Shown in pieces: positions 26,194-33,940 of a stretch of DNA of 37,069 bases. The position numbers and the translations under genes were made by a program. Positions within the stretch are counted from its first letter, which is position 1. Each line of letters starts with the position of its first letter. The notes under the pieces were generated by a model. It saw only the letters and a program-made list of their open reading frames with translations, made no database searches and was not told the DNA's origin. The DNA comes from Bacteroidales bacterium (GTDB taxonomy: Bacteria > Bacteroidota > Bacteroidia > Bacteroidales > Marinilabiliaceae), in NCBI GenBank assembly GCA_022361295.1, contig JAKSBD010000702.1, positions 1-37,069 of the forward strand, in the 5' to 3' direction.

Positions 26194-26550
26194 AGTGTTT
26201 TTTTAAAAAAACTTCAAAGCTTTTCTGAAAAACATAAGGAGGCTTCTAAATATTGTCGAAGATTTTTGAAAAAAGAACCAGACATTTTTAAAAAACATCG
26301 AGAGCTTTTGAAAAAACCTTTCGATTACTCTGCTAAATTCTCCTTATCAAAATCGCAAAAGGTCACTATGTTTTTAAATATCGTAGTTACTACTTTTTAA
26401 ATTGTAGTGATTACTTTTTAAATTGTAGTGATCATTTTAAAAAACGTAGTGATCATTTTAAAAAACGTAGTGATTACTTTTTTAAACGTGGTGATATTTT
26501 TCAAAAACATAGTGACGTTTTTATTTTATCTAACTACATTTTTCAGCAAA
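26194..26550. repeat. Array of about 17 units of a 21-bp repeat with phased T-tract/A-tract cores
   Basis: Cutting at 26194 and every 21 bp gives 17 units without a net indel up to 26550. Units 9-16 (26362-26529) are clearly alike: each starts near GTAGTGAT and has a TTTTTAAA-type core. Units 12 and 13 (26425-26445 and 26446-26466) are identical. Units 1-7 keep the phase and the core (for example ACATTTTTAAAAAAC in unit 5), but the GTAGTGAT half is lost; unit 8 is the most degraded. A 21-bp period equals two helical turns, so the A/T cores face one side of the helix and the region should be curved. It fills the space between the convergent flavodiiron and NagB-like genes. Units are contiguous, so it is not a CRISPR array. 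Confidence 0.85.
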
Positions 26551-26551
26551 T

Positions 26552-26577
26552 AGCCCGAAACATAAATGCTCCGGGCT
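26552..26577 (-). terminator. Probable terminator hairpin after the NagB-like/PIG-L gene
   Basis: A six-base AGCCCG / CGGGCT stem with a 14-nt loop lies 51 nt beyond the stop on the minus strand. The T tract that follows is weak (ATTTGC), so efficiency is uncertain. Confidence 0.45.
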
Positions 26578-26627
26578 TATCCATCTATTATTAACAGCCT
26601 GAGGCCATTGGTTAAATCAGACTCAGC

Positions 26628-28610
26628 TTATAAGAATTCGTAACGTACAAAGGCTTCGAATGCCTCGTATTCTGCCATACCCAATTCATTATACAACTTA
26701 GCAGTACCGCGATTACGATCTTCTGCACGCTGCCAGAATTCACGGTTATCACCACCAAGGAACATTGCTCCATCTTTTTGCGACTGGTGCTTAAAGATCG
26801 CATTACGTTTGCGCATCAACTCATCAGGACTGATAGGTACTGCCATTTCAATGTTATGAATTTCCCACTCGTGCCATGCACCGCGGTATAACCATACCCA
26901 GCAGTCTTTCATCCATGCTTCTTTCTTTAAAACATCAATAGCCTGGAAAATAGCATCCAGACAAACGCGGTGTGTTCCATGCGGATCAGACAAGTCACCC
27001 GCAGCAAATATCTGATGTGGTTTAACTTCTTTAATAAGGTCGGCCACAATTTTAACATCAGCCTTACCCATAGGGTGCTTTTCTACACTTCCCGATTCGT
27101 AGAAAGGAAGGTTTAAAAAATGAACATTCTCATCTTTTACATTGGCATAACGGCATCCAGCTTTAGCCTCTCCTACCCTAATCAAACCTTTAATGCGACG
27201 CACTTCAGGTAAGTCAATCTGATCAGCCTTTTTATTCGCTAAGAACTTACGAATCTTATTGTGCTCCTCATTTATTTTCTTATCGTCTTCTGTAAGGCCA
27301 TTGGCATAATCACCTACAAAATCAAGATAACGCAATACATCATCATCAGATACTGCAATACTACCCGATACCTGATAAGCAACGTGTACTTCATGCCCCT
27401 GATCTACCAAACGAAGCATGGTACCTCCCATCGAGATCACATCATCATCGGGGTGTGGGCTAAATATAATAACACGTTTCTTTTCAGGCGATTGACGCTC
27501 GGGACGATTGGTATCATCGGCATTTGGCTTACCTCCCGGCCAACCGGTAATGGTATGCTGCAACTCGTTAAAAATGCGAATGTTTGTCTGGTAAGCCGAG
27601 CCTCTTTCAGCCAGGATATCTCCCATACCGTTATCGTTATAATCACGATCGGTTAGCTTCAAAATTGGCTTTTGCACCTTTTGGCACAACCAAAGAACAG
27701 CTTTCTTGATTAAACGATCGTCCCAAACAACACTGTCAATTAACCAGGGTGTTTGTACACGAATCAAATCTGCCGCTGCAGCCTCGTCCAAAATCATTTT
27801 ACAGTTTTCATGCTTCTGTAAAAACGATGCCGGAATCTCTTCCGTCATATCTCCTTCGATGGTTTTCTTCAGGATGGCAGCTTTACCTTCACCCCAGGCC
27901 AATACACGAATACGCTTGGCATTCAATATTGTTTTCACACCCATTGTAATAGCCTTGCGCGGCGAATTATCAATACCAAAGAAGTCTGAAGCAGCTTCAG
28001 TACGCGTAATATTATCAAGAGGTACAATTCGGGTTAATGAGTTGGCTGATGATCCTGGCTCGTTTAAACCGATATGTCCTGTCCGTCCAACACCAAGAAT
28101 CTGCATATCAATACCACCTACTCTTTGTATCTTTTCTTCAAACGCATGGCAAAACTCATAAATATTTTCCTGAGGTATGGTACTGTCAAGGTAGTTGATG
28201 TTCTCCTCCGGAATATCTATATGGTTAAAAAACTTCTCGCGTATATTTCGATTAAAGCTCTGCAATGCACTTGGTGTAATTGGATAATACTCCATTACAT
28301 TAAAAACAATCACATTCTTAAAGCTCAGGTTATCCTCTTTGTGCAAACGTACCAATTCGGAATATACCTCACTTGGTGCCGATCCAACAGCCAGTCCTAA
28401 TACACACTTTCCGCCTTCAAGTTCTTTTATCTTTATAATTGAAGCAATCTCAGAAGCTACTGCTTTAGAGCCTTCAGTTGAAGAGCCATAAATTTTAGTT
28501 GAGATCTTCTCATCCTTTGTAATTAAAGCCCGTAAATAAGGATCATCGTGATAACCTTCATTCTTGAACTTCCCTGCCGGGGAAATTTTCTGATTGAATT
28601 TTTCTATCAT
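26628..28610 (-). CDS. NagB-like (glucosamine-6-phosphate deaminase family) and PIG-L/LmbE deacetylase fusion protein
   Basis: The 660-residue protein joins two enzyme domains. Residues about 30-285 follow NagB: LGLAVGSAPSEVY (phosphate-binding region) and GVGRTGHIGLNEPGSS with His179 and Glu184. Residues about 378-650 are a PIG-L/LmbE domain with the zinc motif SPHPDDD (385-390) and a second ligand block SDPHGTH (541-547). LmbE-type enzymes deacetylate GlcNAc-containing molecules, which fits an amino-sugar pathway. Similar fusions are, to my recollection, usual in Bacteroidota and are annotated as NagB. However, the positions of E. coli NagB Asp72 and Asp141 carry Met106 (VFNVMEYY) and Thr177, so standard isomerase-deaminase chemistry is doubtful. 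It is transcribed alone, with a TAAATTTG promoter candidate at 28651-28658. Confidence 0.88.
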   Translation of the reverse strand: MIEKFNQKISPAGKFKNEGYHDDPYLRALITKDEKISTKIYGSSTEGSKAVASEIASIIKIKELEGGKCVLGLAVGSAPSEVYSELVRLHKEDNLSFKNVIVFNVMEYYPITPSALQSFNRNIREKFFNHIDIPEENINYLDSTIPQENIYEFCHAFEEKIQRVGGIDMQILGVGRTGHIGLNEPGSSANSLTRIVPLDNITRTEAASDFFGIDNSPRKAITMGVKTILNAKRIRVLAWGEGKAAILKKTIEGDMTEEIPASFLQKHENCKMILDEAAAADLIRVQTPWLIDSVVWDDRLIKKAVLWLCQKVQKPILKLTDRDYNDNGMGDILAERGSAYQTNIRIFNELQHTITGWPGGKPNADDTNRPERQSPEKKRVIIFSPHPDDDVISMGGTMLRLVDQGHEVHVAYQVSGSIAVSDDDVLRYLDFVGDYANGLTEDDKKINEEHNKIRKFLANKKADQIDLPEVRRIKGLIRVGEAKAGCRYANVKDENVHFLNLPFYESGSVEKHPMGKADVKIVADLIKEVKPHQIFAAGDLSDPHGTHRVCLDAIFQAIDVLKKEAWMKDCWVWLYRGAWHEWEIHNIEMAVPISPDELMRKRNAIFKHQSQKDGAMFLGGDNREFWQRAEDRNRGTAKLYNELGMAEYEAFEAFVRYEFL

Positions 28611-28650
28611 AACTACTCTAAATTGAAGTTTTGTGGTTTTAGATTAGATG

Positions 28651-28658
28651 CAAATTTA
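28651..28658 (-). promoter_or_regulatory. Candidate -7 box for the NagB-like/PIG-L gene
   Basis: The minus strand reads TAAATTTG, 40 nt before the ATG at 28610. The upstream spacing gives no clear TTTG. Confidence 0.35.
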
Positions 28659-28797
28659 CAATTTATAATCATTAAAAATAGAAATAATAGAAAGTTTTAA
28701 TAACCTTTTTACAATAATTTAAAAGTTATCGAAAGTTTCGCATGATTATTTAACGGTTAACAAATTATTGAAGTGTATTATAAATTACATCCTGAAT

Positions 28798-31281
28798 CTA
28801 TGTTCGCACATTCATATTAATCAGCTTTTTGTTGTAGGAATGCGGGTGAATTCTATTGGATAAAAAGATGTAGATAATATCATTCTCCGGATCGATCCAT
28901 AAAATGGTACCGGTAAAGCCTGTGTGACCATAAGATGCCTGCGAAACACTATGGGAAACATGCCTGTTGTCTTCGGGATTCAGTTCGGGCTTGTCAACGC
29001 CCAGTCCGCGTCTGTTGCCATGGTTTACCGATTTGGTAAATGCACCTATTGTACGTGCATTAACATATTGTATACCCCCATATTTACCTTCGTTAAGAAG
29101 CATCTGCCCCAGCTTGGCTAAATCGCCGGCATTGGCAAATAAACCGGCATGAGCAGCTACTCCTCCTAACATAGCCGCTCCCTGATCGTGAACGTAACCA
29201 TCTAAAAGTGTTTTTCTGAAACCCAAATCATTCTCGGTTGGAACAATACGTTTCTTCGAAAAGTTATGAAGCGGTTTATATACAAGTTTATCAGCACCAA
29301 GCAAACTACTTATGCGACTATAATAAATGGAATCAAGGCTTTCATTTTCTTCTTTTTCAATTATTCGCTGCAATAAATAATAACCAAGATCACTATAACG
29401 GTAATCTTTATAATCCCTTAACGGAGAATTATAAATATGGGCATACATTGAATCAACGTATGTCTCGTTCATAAACATTCCTGAAGTTAGTTGCCGCTTA
29501 TATAAATCATGTTGCTTTTGGCTAAAAACATCCTTTCGATACCTGGCGTTTTTATTTTGATACAATCGTGAGTCAACCCGTATATTATATAGCCATGAGT
29601 AATGGCGACTATACAATGATCGTTTACGCAATGATTCGCGATCAAGCGCCCTATAATGAAACGGAATGTAGCTGATTAATCCACTCTGGTGCAATAATAA
29701 CTCTCTTATGGTAATATCAGCTTTATCAGTTGTATCAATTTCAGACAGGTATTCGGGTAACTTAGCATCCAGGTCCAACCGCCCCTTTTCATACAGCATC
29801 ATTACCAAGGGAAAAGTAACAGCCAGTTTGGTTACAGAAGCTACATCGTATAAATCTTCATTAGCAACTCTCTGTCTTTTTCGATACGTATGATAACCAT
29901 AACTCTTTTGCAGAAGAACGTCGCCGCCTTTAACAACCATCAATTGCGCGCCTGGCGTTGCTTTTTTCTTAATGGCATCGTATACAATACTATCAATCTT
30001 AGCAATAGAGTCCTTGTTAAATTCTCGCGCAACTGAATTGAAAGCCAACCTTGTTTTGGAAGCTTTTGCACGTTTAAAGCCTAATTGTTTTAACTCGGAA
30101 TGAATTGGAGATATTCCACTGACATCTATCCCTCCATAAATGGCCTCGGCCAGAAGCTTCGGTGATTCGCTTATGGCCTGCGGCATTACCACAATAGCAT
30201 CAAATAGCCAGGCAGCTCTCCTGTAGGTTCGGTAATCAAGTTCACCTATAAAGACTAATGCATGATATTTGCTTTTTGTTGATATGGCTCCTTCAATTTT
30301 TGACAACTCTTGTGCTAACAGCTTAGCATTATCGCATACCAGTAATTGCACATAAGCTGATGAGTCTTTCTCACTTACAAGAGGATGATAATACTTCGAT
30401 AACCGGGTAAAGTCATTTACATCACTATTGGCACACAAGTTAATCGATAGCGACAAGCTATCAACACGTTGCACAGGGAACATTAACTTTCTCTGGTAAA
30501 GAGTTATAGAATTGCAGTAAGCATTATAACGATTAACAATTTGCTTTTTCCTATCTTCTACCAGGCTGTCATTCAATTCAAAGTCAAGATGGTGGTTAAG
30601 CAATTTACGAATCCGCTTATCTAACTTTGCTTCATCAATTTGTCCCTTATAAACTGCCTGCACCATGTCATCATAACAAGCCTTTTTCTTATTCTCCCAA
30701 AACAATATATCCTGCTCTAATAAATCTTCAAAACAAATTTGTCTTTTTAGGGATGGCCTCCACATAGCAATGGCCGGCATATTATTAAGTGGATTACTTT
30801 CTTCTCTTTCATCTACAGTTTTAACCAACAGTTCATCAAATAATTCGCAGGGAAAATTGACAATTCGGTTATACCGTTTATCCGCTATAGAATTGTGTCC
30901 GACGTATAGTCTTGAAACATTCGCCAATTTATCATAGGTCACAATGCCATCATAGCCAGAAATGTGTGCCTTTGAATAAGCATCACTTAGCAAATTACTG
31001 ACAGTGTTATAGTTTGAAATTGTGCGGAATGTTTCTTCATTGGGAAAAGGCAATGCAAGGTCATCTGTATATCCGTCTTTCACATTAAGGGCTGAAAAGG
31101 TATCGAATTGTGTATTGCCAACCATAACATTATCAGGCTCTTTACTATTCTTAACTTTAACAAAAAGCATAGCAACCTTTTCTTCAACACTAAGTTGATG
31201 CAATAAAGTATCGGCCCTGCTAAGTGAAAAAGCAGAAGCAGAAACAGCCAATAGTAGTAAACCTAAAATGTATGTTCTCAT
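28798..31281 (-). CDS. Exported GH3-remnant and serine hydrolase (class C beta-lactamase-like) fusion, C-terminus cut by an amber codon
   Basis: The 827-residue protein has a signal peptide (about 1-18). Residues about 25-420 resemble glycoside hydrolase 3 (NagZ-like) only at their edges: a start QLSVEEKVAMLF, an end-of-barrel VYKGQIDEAKLDKRIRKLL, and a second-domain-like NAYCNSITLYQRKLMFPV. The KHFPGHG-type catalytic region is missing. Residues about 425-820 are a serine beta-lactamase-type domain with Ser482-x-x-Lys485 (ASVTKL), Tyr629-Ser-Asp and His786-Thr-Gly (HTGFTGT). Relatives fuse an active GH3 to this domain and are linked to cell-wall recycling. The frame stops at TAG (28798-28800). 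Translating past it gives IQDVIYNTLQ and a TAA at 28765-28767, which looks like the natural end of the family. Confidence 0.85.
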   Translation of the reverse strand: MRTYILGLLLLAVSASAFSLSRADTLLHQLSVEEKVAMLFVKVKNSKEPDNVMVGNTQFDTFSALNVKDGYTDDLALPFPNEETFRTISNYNTVSNLLSDAYSKAHISGYDGIVTYDKLANVSRLYVGHNSIADKRYNRIVNFPCELFDELLVKTVDEREESNPLNNMPAIAMWRPSLKRQICFEDLLEQDILFWENKKKACYDDMVQAVYKGQIDEAKLDKRIRKLLNHHLDFELNDSLVEDRKKQIVNRYNAYCNSITLYQRKLMFPVQRVDSLSLSINLCANSDVNDFTRLSKYYHPLVSEKDSSAYVQLLVCDNAKLLAQELSKIEGAISTKSKYHALVFIGELDYRTYRRAAWLFDAIVVMPQAISESPKLLAEAIYGGIDVSGISPIHSELKQLGFKRAKASKTRLAFNSVAREFNKDSIAKIDSIVYDAIKKKATPGAQLMVVKGGDVLLQKSYGYHTYRKRQRVANEDLYDVASVTKLAVTFPLVMMLYEKGRLDLDAKLPEYLSEIDTTDKADITIRELLLHQSGLISYIPFHYRALDRESLRKRSLYSRHYSWLYNIRVDSRLYQNKNARYRKDVFSQKQHDLYKRQLTSGMFMNETYVDSMYAHIYNSPLRDYKDYRYSDLGYYLLQRIIEKEENESLDSIYYSRISSLLGADKLVYKPLHNFSKKRIVPTENDLGFRKTLLDGYVHDQGAAMLGGVAAHAGLFANAGDLAKLGQMLLNEGKYGGIQYVNARTIGAFTKSVNHGNRRGLGVDKPELNPEDNRHVSHSVSQASYGHTGFTGTILWIDPENDIIYIFLSNRIHPHSYNKKLINMNVRT

Positions 31282-31438
31282 CTCAATGCAAACCCCAATA
31301 TATTATGGTCAACGAAATTAATTAAAATAGGTTATGTCCAAAACCAAATTCATTCCAAACTGCATCGTAAATTACTTCTGTTTTTTTAAAAAACTTATAT
31401 AAGCTGATTTATAACAGCACCTCTTTTTCAAGTCCTTT

Positions 31439-31470
31439 TTTGGATAATAAAGAAACAACCGCTATTTTAG
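31439..31470 (+). promoter_or_regulatory. Candidate promoter of the receiver-domain gene
   Basis: TTTG (31439-31442), 20 nt, then TATTTTAG (31463-31470) matches the Bacteroidota promoter form with one mismatch. Transcription would begin near 31477, about 30 nt before the ATG. Confidence 0.5.
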
Positions 31471-31506
31471 GAATCGAATTAGGATATTAACCCATCTATA
31501 AAAACA

Positions 31507-31914
31507 ATGAGTGTGAGTGATTCAATTAACAATTCGCTGGTTCAGGATTGGGCTGACAAGGTGATTTTAGTAGTTGAAGATGTGGATACCAACAAGATTT
31601 TTTTTGATGCCGCATTGCGTAAAACAAATGCTAAAATCCTTTGGGCAAAGGACGGTAAAGAAGCTATAGAGCTATTCAAGGCCAATGAAATAGATTTGGT
31701 CTTAATGGATTTGCAATTGCCAATAATGGATGGGTACACAGCTACTCGTGAAATTAAAGCTATTAACAAAGAGATTCCTGTAATTGCACAAACGGCACAC
31801 GTGATGTCGGGTGAACGTGAAAAATGCATGGAAGCCGGCTGTGATGACTATCTGGCAAAACCTATTAGATTGCAAATCCTGATGGATACGCTCTCAAAAT
31901 ATTTAAACACTTAA
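31507..31914 (+). CDS. Stand-alone response regulator receiver domain protein
   Basis: The 135-residue protein is a single CheY-like receiver domain with no output domain. The acid pair is Glu24-Asp25 (VVEDVDTN), the phosphorylation site Asp68 (LVLMDLQLP), the switch Thr96 (IAQTAH) and the conserved Lys118 (YLAKPI). The DVDTNK and MDGYTATREIKA segments are like receivers cut from hybrid histidine kinases, so a phosphorelay with a separate kinase is plausible. No kinase gene is nearby. It is transcribed alone with its own promoter candidate and terminator. Whether it serves chemotaxis receptors such as those at 17081-21328 is not shown by the sequence. Confidence 0.92.
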   Translation: MSVSDSINNSLVQDWADKVILVVEDVDTNKIFFDAALRKTNAKILWAKDGKEAIELFKANEIDLVLMDLQLPIMDGYTATREIKAINKEIPVIAQTAHVMSGEREKCMEAGCDDYLAKPIRLQILMDTLSKYLNT

Positions 31915-31944
31915 AAAAAACTGCCTTCGGGCAGTTTTTTTTTT
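31913..31944. terminator. Bidirectional terminator with TTCG tetraloop
   Basis: ACTGCC-TTCG-GGCAGT is flanked by eight A on the left and ten T on the right, so it works in both directions for the receiver gene (+) and the OmpA-like gene (-). It overlaps both stop codons. Confidence 0.93.
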
Positions 31945-33898
31945 ATTCCTTCACTATCTTCAACTCTGTTCTTCTGTTCTTAGCTCTTCCATCATCTGTT
32001 TTGTTATCAGCAACTGGTTGACTAAAGCCATAACCATTATACATAAGCTGATCTTCAGGAATCCCCTTGCTTATTAAATAGTCACAAACAGCTTTTGCCC
32101 TTTTTTCCGACAGTATCTGGTTGTATGAAGCACTTCCTTCATTATCAGTATGACCGCCAATTTCAATAATAACAGAAGTATTTAACTGTAATAGTCGTAC
32201 CACATAATCGAGTTCAACATGCGACTCCGGCTTAAGTTCGTATGAGTCACTGGCAAAAAACACATTACGTAATATAAAGCTGGCACCTTCCTTAATTTTA
32301 CTCAAATACACATTTAAGACCTGTGGCTTCTCAATAGATGCCTTTGATTTGACGTCAAAGTTATCGGAGTAAAACAAATAACCTTCCTTTTGGATGTTTA
32401 AAGCATAAGTATCACCGGCTGGCAAACAAAACAAAAACTCGCCAGAGTGAGGAGCAGTGAAAGCGTTGACAGCTAACTCTCCGTTGGTTAGTTTATTGAT
32501 TCGTATATCTGCTGATAATACCTCCGATGTTTCATTATCAAATACTTTTCCTTTGATATAGGTTACAGGTGTTGGTCTTATTTGCTGAGGTATCGTAAAT
32601 TGATAAATATCTTTATCATCACGCTCATGCAAACCATCTGAAGAAAAATAACCAAGATCTCCCTTTGCAGTAATCACCAGGCCAATTTCATCATTTTCTG
32701 TGTTTAAAGGGTACCCTAGGTTTACAGGTCTCTGCCATCCTTTATCCTTATCTAATTTTGAATAAAACAAATCCATTGCTCCCATGCCCGGCCATCCGTC
32801 AGATGAGAAGTATAATGTTTGGTTATCAAGATGGATAAAGGGTGAATTCTCATTACCTGCAGAATTTATATTTTCACCCATATTTTCGATTTTACCGAAA
32901 AAAGGTGTACCGTCTTTTTTAAAACCAACGATAGTCGCTTTCCAGATATCTTTTTTCCCCTCACCACCTGGTCGGCTACTGACAAAATAAAGTGTTTTAC
33001 CGTCAGAAGAGAAACTTGGCTGCGACTCCCAGAAAGGTGTATTGACCGGAGCTCCAAGGTTGGTTGGCTTACTCCAGCCGTCAATAGTTCGTCGCGAAAA
33101 CCATATGTCACAACTTCCACGGCCACCTTTACGACCACAAGCCGTAAAAAACATCCAGTTACCATCGGCACTCAATGTCTGAGCGCCTTCATTGCTCATT
33201 GTATTTAAAGATATAACAGCCTCCCGTTCTTTCCAGCTATCACCTCCCATTTTCGATACATAGAAATCTTCACGGAAGTTTATGGCGTTTTTGGTGAGTG
33301 ACTTAACATCATCAACCAAAGGGTCTTGAGGAACCAGAACTGTAAAAATCATTGTTTCACCATCGGCACTAAGGCTTGGCCAATACTCATCTAACTCACT
33401 GTTAATATTTTCACCAAGATTTACCGGCTCAATATAAATAGGGTTTACAATAGCCTGCTTTGCAAATTCGGCTTTTTCAATCCAAAAATCTGGATTTAGC
33501 TTGGAGCGCTTACTTTTATTATATTGGCGATAGGTATTCATCCACTGCTCCACCTCATCGTACTGACCGGTATTATACTTGGCCACCCCCATATTAAATA
33601 TGGCTGGCACAAAAAATGTACTATCAATAGACAATGCCTTACTTAAAGCATTTATTTCCTTATCATACTGCTTATTGGAAAAATGTATGTCGGCCATTAA
33701 AAGGTAGGCTTCAATAAATGATTCCTCCTTTTTAATCGCGGCATTCAGATATTTAATAGCTTCCTGTGGCTTATTATTGGCATAACTGGATTGAGCCGCT
33801 TCAAAACCCGCAATCGCTTTTTTTGATTTAACACTATACTTCTGTCCCGTGGCACTGAGACAAATTAAGCTAATAAGAATGGTAAAAATATACTTCAT
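31943..33898 (-). CDS. OmpA-family protein with TPR, PD40 propeller and carboxypeptidase-like domains (PorE-like architecture)
   Basis: With the start at 33898 the protein has 651 residues and a normal signal peptide (MKYIFTILISLICLSATG before Q19). The upstream ATG at 33925 adds nine residues that would spoil it. Domains in order are TPR helices (about 20-125), PD40/WD40-like strands (about 150-440, with repeated SADGETMIF, SADGNWMFF, SSDGKTLYF motifs), a carboxypeptidase regulatory-like fold (about 455-535) and a C-terminal OmpA peptidoglycan-binding domain (about 545-651, GGHTDNEGS...KRAKAVCDYLISKGI). This is the domain order of PorE, a type IX secretion component in Porphyromonas, but paralogues with the same layout are common and PorE itself is a lipoprotein. 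It follows plsC by 42 nt on the same strand. Confidence 0.85.
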   Translation of the reverse strand: MKYIFTILISLICLSATGQKYSVKSKKAIAGFEAAQSSYANNKPQEAIKYLNAAIKKEESFIEAYLLMADIHFSNKQYDKEINALSKALSIDSTFFVPAIFNMGVAKYNTGQYDEVEQWMNTYRQYNKSKRSKLNPDFWIEKAEFAKQAIVNPIYIEPVNLGENINSELDEYWPSLSADGETMIFTVLVPQDPLVDDVKSLTKNAINFREDFYVSKMGGDSWKEREAVISLNTMSNEGAQTLSADGNWMFFTACGRKGGRGSCDIWFSRRTIDGWSKPTNLGAPVNTPFWESQPSFSSDGKTLYFVSSRPGGEGKKDIWKATIVGFKKDGTPFFGKIENMGENINSAGNENSPFIHLDNQTLYFSSDGWPGMGAMDLFYSKLDKDKGWQRPVNLGYPLNTENDEIGLVITAKGDLGYFSSDGLHERDDKDIYQFTIPQQIRPTPVTYIKGKVFDNETSEVLSADIRINKLTNGELAVNAFTAPHSGEFLFCLPAGDTYALNIQKEGYLFYSDNFDVKSKASIEKPQVLNVYLSKIKEGASFILRNVFFASDSYELKPESHVELDYVVRLLQLNTSVIIEIGGHTDNEGSASYNQILSEKRAKAVCDYLISKGIPEDQLMYNGYGFSQPVADNKTDDGRAKNRRTELKIVKE

Positions 33899-33940
33899 AG
33901 GCATGTCATACGGCAATTCAGGCAATAAGTTTGTCTTTAT

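Noticed and set aside
26173-26400. Plus-strand 75-codon frame with heptad-like composition
   Set aside because: It needs a TTG start inside the flavodiiron terminator and lies wholly in the 21-bp repeat array. The frame follows from the repeat period and meets stops in the best-conserved units, so I treat it as repeat, not gene.
26362-26529. CRISPR-like array
   Set aside because: Units are 21 bp, head to tail, with no unique spacers and no cas genes nearby.
27706-28161. Plus-strand 151-codon frame opposite the NagB-like gene
   Set aside because: It is a shadow of a well-supported coding region on the other strand.
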